Assembly (NCBI GenBank): GCA_963783085.1
Contig: CAWAMJ010000011.1
Location: 62,001-126,000, forward strand
Origin: CAVYUC01 sp963783085
GTDB lineage: Bacteria; Bacteroidota; Bacteroidia; Bacteroidales; Prolixibacteraceae
Reading direction: 5' to 3'
DNA length: 64,000 nt
The notes below the pieces were generated by a model. It was given only the letters and a program-made list of their open reading frames with translations, made no database searches and had not been told where the DNA came from. The position numbers and the translations under genes are program-made. Below are positions 36,719 to 45,981 of the stretch, piece after piece (the first letter of the stretch is position 1; each line of letters begins with the position of its first letter).

Positions 36719-37396
36719 ATGAAAGATAATTTAATAACATACCTGTCAGCTTTTATTACACCGGCCAGGTTGAAGCTGTTTGAAGAGGTTTTAGCCCAGC
36801 GAACCAATTATATTACTGTCGTTCTGGAAGATATTTTTCAGCCACAGAATGCCAGCGCGGTTCTGCGGACATGCGATTGCTTTGGAATTCAAAACGTTCA
36901 TATAATCGAAAACCGAAATGAATTTACTGTGGATAAAGAAGTAGCACTTGGTGCATCAAAATGGTTAACACTGCATAATTACAATCAGTTTCAAAACAAT
37001 AGTTTACATTCTGTTAAACACCTGAAAGAGCAAGGCTACCGGATTGTTGCAACCACCCCTCACAAAAATGAACAACTGTTGCCCGACTTCGATCTGTCAA
37101 AAGGTAAAACCGCGCTTGTTTTTGGTTCCGAACTTCCCGGCATTTCAGAAAAAATACAAAATGAGGCCGATGAATTTCTGAAAATACCGATGTACGGCTT
37201 TACCGAAAGTTTCAATATTTCAGTATCAGCGGCAATTATCATACATCATTTAACCGGGAAGTTACGCGAAATGCCAAAACATGTGTGGGAATTGCCGGCA
37301 CAGGAAAAAGAAGATATAAAACTGCAGTGGTTAAGGAAAACGATAAAACGCAGCCGGTTACTGGAAGAACGTTTTTTACAAGCGCAGAAGAAATAA
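36719..37396 (+). CDS. TrmH/SpoU-family tRNA or rRNA 2'-O-ribose methyltransferase
   Basis: SAM-dependent enzyme of the knotted SPOUT class, 225 residues. The three SpoU motifs are visible: 'PQNASAVLRTCDCFGI' (motif 1), 'ALVFGSELPGIS' (motif 2) and 'IPMYGFTESFNISVSAAI' (motif 3). Length and the C-terminal basic helix ('LRKTIKRSRLLEERF') resemble TrmH, which methylates G18 of tRNA, so that is the favoured function. Other SpoU methyltransferases target 23S rRNA. It is convergent with the following hydrolase gene, with only 6 nt between the stops. Confidence 0.88.
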   Translation: MKDNLITYLSAFITPARLKLFEEVLAQRTNYITVVLEDIFQPQNASAVLRTCDCFGIQNVHIIENRNEFTVDKEVALGASKWLTLHNYNQFQNNSLHSVKHLKEQGYRIVATTPHKNEQLLPDFDLSKGKTALVFGSELPGISEKIQNEADEFLKIPMYGFTESFNISVSAAIIIHHLTGKLREMPKHVWELPAQEKEDIKLQWLRKTIKRSRLLEERFLQAQKK

Positions 37397-37402
37397 TATA
37401 TG

Positions 37403-38038
37403 CTATTTCAGCATTTTATTTAGTTTTTTCAGGTTGATAAATTTTACTCCTGATTTCTCCCACTTTTTTACCGGCGATGGAATTTGAGGCAATTCTTTAA
37501 TTGCATCTTCAACAACATATACATACTTCACTTTTTTTACCAAACCTTTTATTGCAGCATCCACACAAATGTTGCTGGTTAAGCCGTAAACAACTACATG
37601 TTCCGGGCTTAAAAACTTCAGTAAAATTTCTGTGTACGGATTTCCCGAAAAAACATCAAACGCGTCTTTTCTGATGATATAATTCCGATGTTGCGCGTCC
37701 AGCAGCCATTCGTGTGTAATTAAGTATTCCTTGTTCCAATCGAAAATCAAGGGTTCTTCCGGATTTGTTTCTTTTATAAAATCTGCGCCTCTTGTATTTG
37801 CCATACAATGTTCCGGAAAAGTATGCACAAAATCAGGATTATCGTCAATTTCAGTGGAATTTTTAAAATGGTAATCCGCAGAATTCACAACACGAATTGA
37901 TTTTTCTTCTGCCATCTGAGTTAATTTTTTCCAGGCAGGCCGTAATGTTTCTGCACCATCAACATATAATTTTCCCCGCGGATATACAAAATCGATTTGG
38001 GTATCAACATTCCAGAAAAGCCATTCAGTTGCCTGCAT
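37403..38038 (-). CDS. Isochorismatase/nicotinamidase-family cysteine hydrolase
   Basis: A 211-residue alpha/beta hydrolase of the isochorismatase-like superfamily. Motifs: 'WNVDTQIDFVYPRGKLYVDG' (catalytic and metal-proximal Asp), a Lys in the 'IIRKDAFDVFSGNP' region, and the nucleophile Cys in 'VYGLTSNICVDAAIKGL'. 'NSADYHFKNSTEI' and 'FPEHCMANTRGA' resemble nicotinamidases, which hydrolyse nicotinamide to nicotinate for NAD recycling. Nicotinamidase is likely but the superfamily is broad. No NAD-synthesis gene is adjacent. Confidence 0.8.
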   Translation of the reverse strand: MQATEWLFWNVDTQIDFVYPRGKLYVDGAETLRPAWKKLTQMAEEKSIRVVNSADYHFKNSTEIDDNPDFVHTFPEHCMANTRGADFIKETNPEEPLIFDWNKEYLITHEWLLDAQHRNYIIRKDAFDVFSGNPYTEILLKFLSPEHVVVYGLTSNICVDAAIKGLVKKVKYVYVVEDAIKELPQIPSPVKKWEKSGVKFINLKKLNKMLK

Positions 38039-38153
38039 AAATGAATTGCTTTAAAATTCATTTAAAGGTATTTAATAATAACATCTTTTGTTTGGCGGAA
38101 ATGTTAAAATATGATAATTCAATTGACATGCTCCGCACATCCGGAATAAAAAG

Positions 38154-40088
38154 TTACAGCCCTTTTTGAATAAAGGAAAGAAATTCATCTTCATCGAAAG
38201 TAACAGCCAGTGTATGTTCTGTACCATCGGGTTCAATTATTACATGGTATGGAATGGTGTTGGTATTGTATTTTGAAATCTCCAACTGCAGGTTCTTTTT
38301 ACCCATGGTTTTAATGACTTTCCCGTCCGAATCAACCCATTCATCTTCGGGCAGGGCGGAACGATCATCGGTGTATAAACCAACCACAACGTATTTTTCC
38401 GAGAGCAAGCGTAAAACTTCGGGATTATCCCAAACCGTATTTTCCATCTTTTTACAATTGGCACAGGCATGGCCTTTGAAAACCACGAAAGCCGGTTTAT
38501 TTTGTTCATTGGCACAAGCCAGTCCCTGTTCAAAATCGAAATATCCGTTGAGACCGTGCGGAAGATGCAATTTATCAGCATACTTGGCCGGTCCGCATAA
38601 TTCAGCCGCAGCGTTTGACTGCACTTCCGAACCACCGGAAAAATAAGCTGTGTTTTCATCCTGCGGTGGTAAGAGTGAAGAAACTGCCGTCAGCGGATTG
38701 CCGAACAAACCGGTAAATAAGTAAACTACAAATGTAAAGGTTGCAACGGCCAGAAAAAATCTCCCGACACTTATGTACGGCAAATCGCTGTCGTGCGAGA
38801 ACTTGATTTTGCCCAGCAAGTACATGCCGAGTAAAAAGAATATTACCACCCAAATGCTCAGGTATAAATTGCGGCTAATCAACTGAAGTCCGTAGACCTG
38901 ATCGATGTTGCTCAAAAATTTCAATCCGAAAGCCAGCAGGATAAATGCAAAAACAACCTTTATCGCGTTCAGCCAGCTTCCTGATTTTGGCAGTTTATTC
39001 AATGCAGAAGGAAAAATGGCCAAAAGAGTGAAAGGCGTAGCGAAAGCCAAACCAAAAAAGAACATTCCGATCAACGGGCGCATTCCCCCATCCTGAACCG
39101 CCTGAATAATTAACGCGCCAATGAAAGGTCCCGTGCACGAAAATGAAACAATCACCGTGGTAAGCGCCATAAAAAATGCGCCAATCATTCCTCCCTGATC
39201 AGCTTTTGAATCCGTTTTGTTTACCAGGTTGCTGGGCAACACAATTTCAAACGCGCCAAAAAAAGAAATGGAAAAAATGAGAAATAACAGGAAGAAAAGC
39301 AGGTTGGGTATCCAATGGGTGCTGAGAATATTGCCGGCATTTGGGCCAAAAAGCCCAAAAGTGAACAATGCCCCGAGCACGGTAAAAATCAGCAGAATAG
39401 AAATACCGAAAAACAAACCGGTTCGGATTGCTTTGCTGCGATTGTCGCTTCCGCGCATGAAAAATGATACGGTCATTGGAATCATTGGAAAAACACAGGG
39501 TGTTAATATAGCCGCAAATCCCGCAAGAAGTGAAATCAGAACAAACAACCAGAGCGCCTGCCCCTGCGAAGAACTCACTGCCACATCTTTAATATTCTCG
39601 CTGGTTGATTCCTTCACCGGGCCCTGTGCCCCATTTTCGTTATTGAAATTAAACGAAAATTCTGCTTCATTTGGCGGCAGACAGGTTTCGTCATCGCAGG
39701 CCATAAACATTACGTATCCTTTAATTTCTACCGGCTCATCGGTTTTCAGTATAATGTTCTGAGTAAGTGTTACCTCGTGTTGAAAATATTGCACATCTAA
39801 CTGAAACGCGTTATCGAAATGTTCTTCGGGTTGCGGATTTTTTTGAAGTTCGCCATCAATGTCGAAAACCGTAGAATCCTCGTAAACAATTTCAGTTGCG
39901 ATTGGTCCGCCTTCCGGCAGGTAAGTGTCGTATAAATGCCAGCCTTCGTCGATGTTGGCTTTGAAAATCAGTTGGGCATTTTTCCCCTCCTGTTTCGAAT
40001 CGAATGACCATTTAACAGGTTCAACGATTTGGGAACCGGCTGAAAAAGAAGCAAAAATCAATGTTAATAAAAGCGCAACTCTGTTCAT
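38154..40088 (-). CDS. dsbD: DsbD-type thiol:disulfide interchange protein
   Basis: Moves reducing power from cytoplasmic thioredoxin to periplasmic thiols. A 644-residue, three-part protein: signal peptide and N-terminal DsbD domain (about 20-160); an eight-helix membrane domain with the two conserved Cys in 'AILTPCVFPMIPMTV' and 'VIVSFSCTGPFIGA'; and a C-terminal thioredoxin-like domain with CxxC in 'GHACANCKKMEN'. The N-terminal domain also contains 'FMACDDETCLPPNEAEF'. All redox cysteines expected of DsbD are present. It is a single-gene unit between the hydrolase and RNase G genes. Possible clients include c-type cytochromes and disulfide isomerases. Confidence 0.94.
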   Translation of the reverse strand: MNRVALLLTLIFASFSAGSQIVEPVKWSFDSKQEGKNAQLIFKANIDEGWHLYDTYLPEGGPIATEIVYEDSTVFDIDGELQKNPQPEEHFDNAFQLDVQYFQHEVTLTQNIILKTDEPVEIKGYVMFMACDDETCLPPNEAEFSFNFNNENGAQGPVKESTSENIKDVAVSSSQGQALWLFVLISLLAGFAAILTPCVFPMIPMTVSFFMRGSDNRSKAIRTGLFFGISILLIFTVLGALFTFGLFGPNAGNILSTHWIPNLLFFLLFLIFSISFFGAFEIVLPSNLVNKTDSKADQGGMIGAFFMALTTVIVSFSCTGPFIGALIIQAVQDGGMRPLIGMFFFGLAFATPFTLLAIFPSALNKLPKSGSWLNAIKVVFAFILLAFGLKFLSNIDQVYGLQLISRNLYLSIWVVIFFLLGMYLLGKIKFSHDSDLPYISVGRFFLAVATFTFVVYLFTGLFGNPLTAVSSLLPPQDENTAYFSGGSEVQSNAAAELCGPAKYADKLHLPHGLNGYFDFEQGLACANEQNKPAFVVFKGHACANCKKMENTVWDNPEVLRLLSEKYVVVGLYTDDRSALPEDEWVDSDGKVIKTMGKKNLQLEISKYNTNTIPYHVIIEPDGTEHTLAVTFDEDEFLSFIQKGL

Positions 40089-40223
40089 AACTTTTAAACC
40101 TGGTTTATTTTTACAAAACTATATATTTCGCTTTGGTTAAACTGCAAATTTTACAACATTTAACTCCAGCGAATGTAATATTAATCACGAAACAGAAGTT
40201 GAAAGATTATTTAAAGAAACATT

Positions 40224-40261
40224 AAAAAAAGCCAGCCAAAACTATTATGACTGGCTTTTTT
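40224..40261 (-). terminator. Terminator of the HU-COX24-RNase G unit
   Basis: A 10-bp perfect stem (40226-40235 with 40251-40260) has a T run in both orientations. It overlaps the RNase G stop codon. Confidence 0.8.
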
Positions 40262-41810
40262 ACAGAATTATTTCCTCGAGGTTTTCATCGAAAAAATGAT
40301 ATTCCAGAAAGGAATAAGAGCTGTTTGCTTCAACTTTTACCCATTTCCAGAACTGAAAAAACCATTTCATTCGGCAACTTTTCAAACCTTTTGTTAGATA
40401 TGCGGCAACATACGGATGCACTTTAAGCAATAATTTCTTCTTATTTAAATCTTTCAGAACGTATTTTACCTTGCCGTTTAACTCATCGGCAAATAAAATG
40501 GTCGGCATAATTTGACCACTGCCCTGGCAGGTCGGGCAGGTTTCGGCAGTTTCAATATTTTCTTCGGGGCGTACCCGCTGCCGGGTAATCTGCATCAGAC
40601 AAAATTTGCTTAGCGGCAAAATATTGTGTTTGGTGCGGTCCCTGCCCATTACTTCGCGCATATGTTCGTAAATTTTCTGGCGGTTTGCCGACATATGCAT
40701 ATCGATAAAATCGATGACAATAATACCGCCCATATCTCTCAACCTCAATTGTCTTGCAACTTCGTCGCATGCTGCCAGATTTACTTCCACCGCATTTGCT
40801 TCCTGGTCTAACCCAACTTTCGCCCTGTTCCCGCTGTTCACGTCAATTACATGAAAAGCTTCGGTATGTTCAACAATTAAATATGCACCATTCCTGAACG
40901 AAACTGTTTTTCCGAATGAAGCTTTTATCTGTTTTTCTATTCCGTAGTGTTCGAAAATTGGTTTATTGCCGCGGTAATATTTTACAATTTTCCTTTTATC
41001 GGCCTGAATGTTACCGATATATTCGGAAATTTCTTTGCTAACCGACTGATCATTAACGATAATGCTGCTAAAATTCGGATGGTAAATATCACGGAGCAAA
41101 GCTGTTGTACGGCCCATTTCGCCAATAATGAGCGAAGGCGCTGAAACGCGGCTAAGCTTGTTAAATGTTGTTTCCCACCTGTCGATTAACTGACGCAGTT
41201 CCTGATCGAGATCCGCCACCTTTTTTCCTTCGGCAGCCGTTCGTACAATTATCCCGTACTTTCTGGGCTTAATACTTTGAACCAGTTTTTTAAGGCGATT
41301 TTTTTCCTCGTTTGTTTTGAGCTTTTGGGAAATAGAAATTTTATCGCTAAACGGCATCAAAACAAGAAACCTTCCGGCAAGGGAAATCTCCGATGTCAGC
41401 CGCGGTCCTTTGGTAGAAATGGGTTCTTTTGCAACCTGCACCAGTATTTTTTGTCCAACCTTCAGTAAATTATTAATTCTTCCTTCTTTATCGATATCAG
41501 GTTCAGAATGTATTTTGGATATCGATGTAACTTTGTTTTTACGTGAAGATGCAATTCGCAGAAACTTGTTTAAGGTCGCAAATTGCGGCCCCATATCGAG
41601 GTAGTGCAGAAAAGCGTCTTTTTCATAACCAACATCGATAAAAGCTGCATTAAGACTGGGCATTATTTTCTTTACCTTTCCGAGGTATATATCGCCCACA
41701 GCAAACTTTGCCCCACTTTTTTCCCGGGTTAATTCAACAAGTTTCTTGTTTTCCTGTAATGCAATAACAATTTCGGATGGAGTGACATCAATAATTAAAT
41801 CACTACTCAC
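40260..41810 (-). CDS. rng: Ribonuclease G (Rne/Rng family endoribonuclease)
   Basis: Single-strand-specific endonuclease for rRNA 5'-end maturation and mRNA decay; 516 residues, RNase G rather than RNase E size. Features in order: an S1 domain around residues 35-130 ('VGDIYLGKVKKIMPSLNAAF'), an RNase-H-like catalytic domain with metal-binding Asp in 'HVIDVNSGNRA' and 'GIIVIDFIDMHM', and the Zn-link 'CPTCQGSG'. It is the last gene of a minus-strand cluster with HU and a small basic protein. A terminator overlaps its stop. Confidence 0.95.
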   Translation of the reverse strand: MSSDLIIDVTPSEIVIALQENKKLVELTREKSGAKFAVGDIYLGKVKKIMPSLNAAFIDVGYEKDAFLHYLDMGPQFATLNKFLRIASSRKNKVTSISKIHSEPDIDKEGRINNLLKVGQKILVQVAKEPISTKGPRLTSEISLAGRFLVLMPFSDKISISQKLKTNEEKNRLKKLVQSIKPRKYGIIVRTAAEGKKVADLDQELRQLIDRWETTFNKLSRVSAPSLIIGEMGRTTALLRDIYHPNFSSIIVNDQSVSKEISEYIGNIQADKRKIVKYYRGNKPIFEHYGIEKQIKASFGKTVSFRNGAYLIVEHTEAFHVIDVNSGNRAKVGLDQEANAVEVNLAACDEVARQLRLRDMGGIIVIDFIDMHMSANRQKIYEHMREVMGRDRTKHNILPLSKFCLMQITRQRVRPEENIETAETCPTCQGSGQIMPTILFADELNGKVKYVLKDLNKKKLLLKVHPYVAAYLTKGLKSCRMKWFFQFWKWVKVEANSSYSFLEYHFFDENLEEIIL

Positions 41811-41926
41811 AACCTAAATTTTAATCCTGTTATATATTTCGATAGTACTTTTAAAACGGATTAAACCTAAAGCGCAGTTGCTTTAGGTTTAATCTGATTG
41901 TTCAATAAGCTTATAAAACTAAGCCG

Positions 41927-42019
41927 TTATTTCTTCTTTTTGTGCCTGTTTTTACGCAACCTTTTTTTGCGTTTATGCGTGGCCATCTTATGTCTTTTTC
42001 TTTTTTTTCCGCTTGGCAT
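41927..42019 (-). CDS. 30-residue AURKAIP1/COX24-domain ribosomal-type protein
   Basis: A very small ORF encodes 30 residues, about two thirds Lys, Arg or His, beginning 'MPSGKKRKRHKMATHKRKK' and ending in a Lys run. The 'KRKRHKMATHKRKKRLRKN' core matches the AURKAIP1/COX24 domain related to mitochondrial mS38 and to the small bacterial ribosomal protein described in mycobacteria. It sits 7 nt downstream of the HU gene and 116 nt upstream of RNase G, on the same strand. This is likely a genuine ribosome-associated protein, not noise, because composition and gene order recur across Bacteroidota. Direct function is inferred. Confidence 0.85.
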   Translation of the reverse strand: MPSGKKRKRHKMATHKRKKRLRKNRHKKKK

Positions 42020-42026
42020 AATTTCC

Positions 42027-42311
42027 TTATTTTACGTTATCCTTAACTTTCGAAACAAATGTTTTCGCAGGTTTAAATGAAGGGATATAATGTGCGGGGA
42101 TAATAATCGTTGTGTTTTTTGAAATATTTCTGGCCGTTTTTTCAGCCCGTTGTTTTACTGTAAAACTACCAAAACCTCTAAGGTACACATTCTTACCATC
42201 AACTAAGGAATCTTTAACTGTTTCCATAAAAGCTTCAACCGTTTTTTGTACAGTTATTTTCTCGATTCCAGTGTTTTTTGAAATTTCATTTACAATATCT
42301 GCCTTTGTCAT
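42027..42311 (-). CDS. HU/IHF-family DNA-binding protein
   Basis: A 94-residue DNA-bending protein: 'MTKADIVNEISKNTGIEKIT' start, 'YLRGFGSFTVKQRAEKTARN' arm, and 'IPAHYIPSFKPAKTF' end. The arm differs from the HU protein encoded at 36387 (KTARNISKN instead of RTGRNPQTG), so the two are diverged paralogues. It heads the unit with the COX24-type protein and RNase G and is divergent from mutY, with 123 nt between them that should carry both promoters. Confidence 0.95.
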   Translation of the reverse strand: MTKADIVNEISKNTGIEKITVQKTVEAFMETVKDSLVDGKNVYLRGFGSFTVKQRAEKTARNISKNTTIIIPAHYIPSFKPAKTFVSKVKDNVK

Positions 42312-42434
42312 TTCTTAAAATATTTAATATTCAATTATTTAATCTGCTAAAACTGGTGTGCAAAAATAAAAATATTTTAACAACCGAGAAGCATTTCATT
42401 TAAATTATTTTTGTTTTCGCTAATTTTTTATAAA

Positions 42435-43481
42435 ATGACTGAATTTCTACAATATATATATAACTGGTATACGTTTAATAAACGGGATTTGCCTTGGAGG
42501 AATACACGCGACCCCTACAAGATATGGTTATCAGAAATTATTCTTCAGCAAACGAAGGTACAACAGGGTATTTCGTACTATCTGGAATTTATAAATAAAT
42601 TTCCAACAATTCAGTCGCTGGCTAAAGCCAGTGAAGATGAAATTTTAAAAAGCTGGCAGGGACTGGGTTATTATTCCCGGGCACGCAACCTTCATTTTAC
42701 GGCGAAGTTTATTTCCAACAATTTAAATGGTAAATTACCTGAAAATTACCAAGAAATTATCAAGCTAAAAGGAATAGGGACATATACAGCCGCCGCAATC
42801 GCTTCTATTGCATTTAATTTGCCTTACCCTGCAGTTGACGGCAACGTTTACAGGTTTTTATCCCGTTACTTCGGAATATATACTCCCATCGATTCGCAAA
42901 AAGGGAAAAAAGAATTTTACGAAGTAGCCAAAGAATTGACAGACGCGCGAAATCCGGGATTCCACAACCAGGCTTTGATGGAATTCGGTGCGTTACAATG
43001 TGTTCCGAAAAGTCCCCGGTGCGAAATCTGTCCCGTCGCTCAAACTTGTTATGCTTATCTGAACAAAACAGTTGGAAACCTTCCTGTAAAATTGAAAGGG
43101 ACAAAACAACGCGTCCGCTTTTTTTACTATTATTTAATAGAAGCAGGTAATTTCATCTTTCTCGAAAAAAGAACAGAAAAAGATATTTGGCAGAACCTGT
43201 ATCAGTTTCCGCTGCTTGAAACAGAGAAAGAAATACCCGACGTTGATTTGCTGAAAGCAGAAAACCTTCCGTTTTCCACGTCGTGTAAGGTAAACGTCAA
43301 AAACATTTCGGTAAAACGCAAACATGTTTTAAGCCACCAAATCATTTACGCGCGCCTTGTGAGGATTGAACTCGCAACAACCGGATGTTTAAATGGCAGG
43401 TTTCTTCAGGTTAATAAAAAAGATATTTCTACTTTTGCTGTCCCGAAACTGGTGGAACAATTTTTACGTGAAATAAGCTAA
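42435..43481 (+). CDS. mutY: A/G-specific adenine DNA glycosylase
   Basis: Removes adenine mispaired with 8-oxoguanine. ATG 42435 is chosen ('MTEFLQYIYNWYTFNKRDLP'); the extension to 42411 is not conserved. HhH-GPD domain: catalytic Glu in 'WLSEIILQQTKV', hairpin 'LKGIGTYTAAAIASIAF' and catalytic Asp in 'YPAVDGNVYRFLSR'. The [4Fe-4S] ligands follow the exact C-x6-C-x2-C-x5-C pattern in 'CVPKSPRCEICPVAQTC'. The C-terminal NUDIX-like domain recognises 8-oxoG. The length is 348. It begins a plus-strand run with ssb and the gliding genes. Confidence 0.96.
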   Translation: MTEFLQYIYNWYTFNKRDLPWRNTRDPYKIWLSEIILQQTKVQQGISYYLEFINKFPTIQSLAKASEDEILKSWQGLGYYSRARNLHFTAKFISNNLNGKLPENYQEIIKLKGIGTYTAAAIASIAFNLPYPAVDGNVYRFLSRYFGIYTPIDSQKGKKEFYEVAKELTDARNPGFHNQALMEFGALQCVPKSPRCEICPVAQTCYAYLNKTVGNLPVKLKGTKQRVRFFYYYLIEAGNFIFLEKRTEKDIWQNLYQFPLLETEKEIPDVDLLKAENLPFSTSCKVNVKNISVKRKHVLSHQIIYARLVRIELATTGCLNGRFLQVNKKDISTFAVPKLVEQFLREIS

Positions 43482-43559
43482 ACGAAAAAATTAGTTGAAT
43501 TTAAATAGAAATAAATGTGTATTTTGTATTTTTAAACCCTAACCTAATAATTTTAAAAA

Positions 43560-44015
43560 ATGTCAGTTAATAAAGTTATTCTTGTAGGAAATGTAGGAAA
43601 AGATCCTGAAGTAAGACATCTGGATTCAGGAGTAGCGGTTGCAAATTTCCCGATTGCAACTTCAGAATCGTACATCGCAAAAAACGGCGATAAAGTGACA
43701 ACCACCGAGTGGCACAACATTGTATTGTGGCGCGGCCTTGCCGATGTAGCTGAAAAATACGTAAAAAAAGGCCGTCAGTTGTATATCGAAGGCCGCATCA
43801 GAAGCCGCTCATACGACGACAAAGATGGCATAAAAAGATATGTAACAGAAATATACGGCGATGTTATGCAATTACTCGGTTCACGTCCGGATAATCAGCA
43901 AAGCGATAACCAGGAAAGCCAGTATAGTTCGGGTCAGTCTCAATCCGACCGGTTTTCCGCATCAAATGAGCCGGAAACCAACGAAACGGAAGGAGATGAT
44001 GATTTACCCTTCTAA
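43560..44015 (+). CDS. ssb: Single-stranded DNA-binding protein
   Basis: A 151-residue OB-fold protein. It starts 'MSVNKVILVGNVGKDPEVRH', has the core 'TEWHNIVLWRGLADVAEKYV' and 'GRQLYIEGRIRSRSY', a disordered Gln/Ser/Asn-rich linker, and the acidic tail 'DDDLPF' that docks repair and replication proteins. It lies 78 nt after mutY and 18 nt before gldE. Confidence 0.97.
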   Translation: MSVNKVILVGNVGKDPEVRHLDSGVAVANFPIATSESYIAKNGDKVTTTEWHNIVLWRGLADVAEKYVKKGRQLYIEGRIRSRSYDDKDGIKRYVTEIYGDVMQLLGSRPDNQQSDNQESQYSSGQSQSDRFSASNEPETNETEGDDDLPF

Positions 44016-44033
44016 ATTCAATTTAATACTGAG

Positions 44034-45359
44034 TTGATACCAAAATTACAAGTTGTAACAGGAAATATAAACAGTTGGAATATCCAGTTTCATCCGGTAA
44101 CCATTGGTATCGGTGCCGCCATTTTGATTGTTGTGGTTTTATTGATTACTTCCGCTTTAATTAGTGGTTCCGAAGTTGCATATTTCTCACTGGGGGCCAC
44201 CGAAAAGAAAAAACTTCACCAAAAGAAAAGCAAAACCAACCAGCAGGTACTGAAAAACCTCGACAGCCCCGAGAAACTCCTTGCTACAATCCTGGTCACA
44301 AATAATTTTGTGAATGTTGGAATTATCATTCTTACAGCATTTATTACCAACAAAATAATGTCCATTGAAAATTCGCCGGTATTGGAATTTGTGATTCAGG
44401 TTGTTTTTATTACATTTTTCCTTTTACTGTTCGGAGAAATACTGCCAAAGGTTTACGCCACACATTACGCATTAAATTTTTCGAAATTTATGGCGCTTCC
44501 GCTGATGGCACTCGAAAAAGTATTCCGTCCGCTAAATTCAATCCTTATTTATTCCACATCGTTTGTAAACAAACGGTTGCAGAAGCATAAAAAAAACATT
44601 TCGATGGACGAAATTTCGCAGGCACTCGAATTAACCTCCGAAATTGAACTTTCCGAAGAAAAGGAAATCCTTGAGGGAATAGTGAAGTTCGGCAACAAGA
44701 ATGTGGAAGAAATTATGAAACCGCGCGTAGATGTGATTGCCCTTGATATGAAAACCAGTTTCAGTGAAGTACTGAAAACCATTAATGAATCAGGTTATTC
44801 ACGAATCCCGGTTTACATCGGGTCGTTCGACAATATTAACGGTATCCTCTACATTAAAGATTTGCTTCCACACAGCCATAAAGGAGATTCATTTAAGTGG
44901 CAAACACTGGTCAGGCCGCCATTTTATGTTCCCGAAACAAAAAAAATAAGTGCGCTGCTCGAAGAATTTCAGAAAAACAAGGTGCACCTGGCCGTAGTTG
45001 TAGATGAATACGGCGGCAGTTCGGGAGTTGTAACCCTCGAAGATATTTTGGAAGAAATAGTGGGTGATATTACTGACGAGTTTGACGAAGAAGAAACATT
45101 TCATTCCAAAATCTCTGAAAACACTTACCTCTTCGATGGAAAAACGTTGCTTGGCGATTTCTACAAAATAGTTGAAGTAAACGAAAGCACATTTAACGAT
45201 GTAAAAGGAGATGCTGATACATTGGCAGGGCTGATTCTGGAACTGAAAGGCGAAATCCCGGAGTTGCATGAAGAAATCATTTGCGAACAATTCAGGTTCA
45301 CGGTGGAAGCAGTTGATAAACGCAGGATAAAACAAATTAAAGTGGAAGTTAATAAATAA
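44034..45359 (+). CDS. gldE: Gliding-motility protein GldE (HlyC/CorC-type CBS membrane protein)
   Basis: A 441-residue inner-membrane protein with an N-terminal DUF21 transmembrane domain ('ALISGSEVAYFSL'), two CBS domains (about 215-335; 'MKPRVDVIALDMKTSFSEV', 'VDEYGGSSGVVTLEDILEEI'), and a C-terminal CorC_HlyC domain. Gene order before gldD identifies GldE, known from Flavobacterium where it supports gliding together with GldD. The start is TTG 44034: the ssb stop is in the same frame 21 nt upstream and no ATG occurs before the first membrane helix, so a non-ATG start is required. Presence of gldE and gldD alone does not prove the cell glides. Confidence 0.9.
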   Translation: MIPKLQVVTGNINSWNIQFHPVTIGIGAAILIVVVLLITSALISGSEVAYFSLGATEKKKLHQKKSKTNQQVLKNLDSPEKLLATILVTNNFVNVGIIILTAFITNKIMSIENSPVLEFVIQVVFITFFLLLFGEILPKVYATHYALNFSKFMALPLMALEKVFRPLNSILIYSTSFVNKRLQKHKKNISMDEISQALELTSEIELSEEKEILEGIVKFGNKNVEEIMKPRVDVIALDMKTSFSEVLKTINESGYSRIPVYIGSFDNINGILYIKDLLPHSHKGDSFKWQTLVRPPFYVPETKKISALLEEFQKNKVHLAVVVDEYGGSSGVVTLEDILEEIVGDITDEFDEEETFHSKISENTYLFDGKTLLGDFYKIVEVNESTFNDVKGDADTLAGLILELKGEIPELHEEIICEQFRFTVEAVDKRRIKQIKVEVNK

Positions 45360-45393
45360 GCGGTTTTTGCGTTAATAAAATAACCGGAAAAAA

Positions 45394-45981
45394 ATGAAAC
45401 AGAAACTACTGCTTATAACAATGGTTCTAGTATTTTTTGGCTGTAAGCAAAAATATACCCCAAAACCGCACGGATATTTTCGCATCGACTTTCCCGGAAA
45501 AAGTTACCATCCCATATCCGGTAACTTTCCGTATCAATTTGAAATTGCTGATTATTCCAAAGTACAACACGACCCGAGAAATCCGGGAAAACCTGATTGG
45601 ATAAATATTATTGTGCCCGAAAATAAAGCGGAGCTACACCTCTCCTACTACAATTTGAAAAAAGAAAACAAACCGGAACGACTTGCGCTGGCAGAATTTA
45701 TTGAAGAATCGCGGACTCTCGCATATAAACATTCGATAAAAGCGGACGCCATTGAAGAACAAAATTACATCAATCCGACGGACGACGTTTACGGAACCAT
45801 TTACCGAATTAATGGAAACGCTGCTTCTCCTTTTCAGTTTTACGTTACCGACAGTACTACTCATTTTTTGCGGGGCGCGCTTTATATTAGCGCCACTCCA
45901 AACATCGATTCACTGCGGCCTGTAATTGAATTTCTTGAGCCAGACATCATCAGGTTGATTGAAACCATAACGTGGAACTAA
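45394..45981 (+). CDS. gldD: Gliding-motility lipoprotein GldD
   Basis: A 195-residue lipoprotein with signal 'KLLLITMVLVFFGCKQK' (lipid-attached Cys in 'FFGC'). 'PKPHGYFRIDFPGKSY' and 'LSYYNLKKENKPERLA' are typical GldD segments. GldD is required for gliding and type IX secretion-linked functions in Flavobacterium and relatives. It follows gldE by 34 nt. Its stop codon TAA overlaps the ATG of the next gene by one base, suggesting translational coupling. Confidence 0.92.
   Translation: MKQKLLLITMVLVFFGCKQKYTPKPHGYFRIDFPGKSYHPISGNFPYQFEIADYSKVQHDPRNPGKPDWINIIVPENKAELHLSYYNLKKENKPERLALAEFIEESRTLAYKHSIKADAIEEQNYINPTDDVYGTIYRINGNAASPFQFYVTDSTTHFLRGALYISATPNIDSLRPVIEFLEPDIIRLIETITWN

Noticed and set aside
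39217..39762. 181-residue plus-strand ORF
   Set aside because: Antisense shadow of the dsbD membrane domain; basic composition with no family features.
42814..43104. 96-residue minus-strand ORF
   Set aside because: Shadow of mutY, which has all catalytic motifs on the plus strand.
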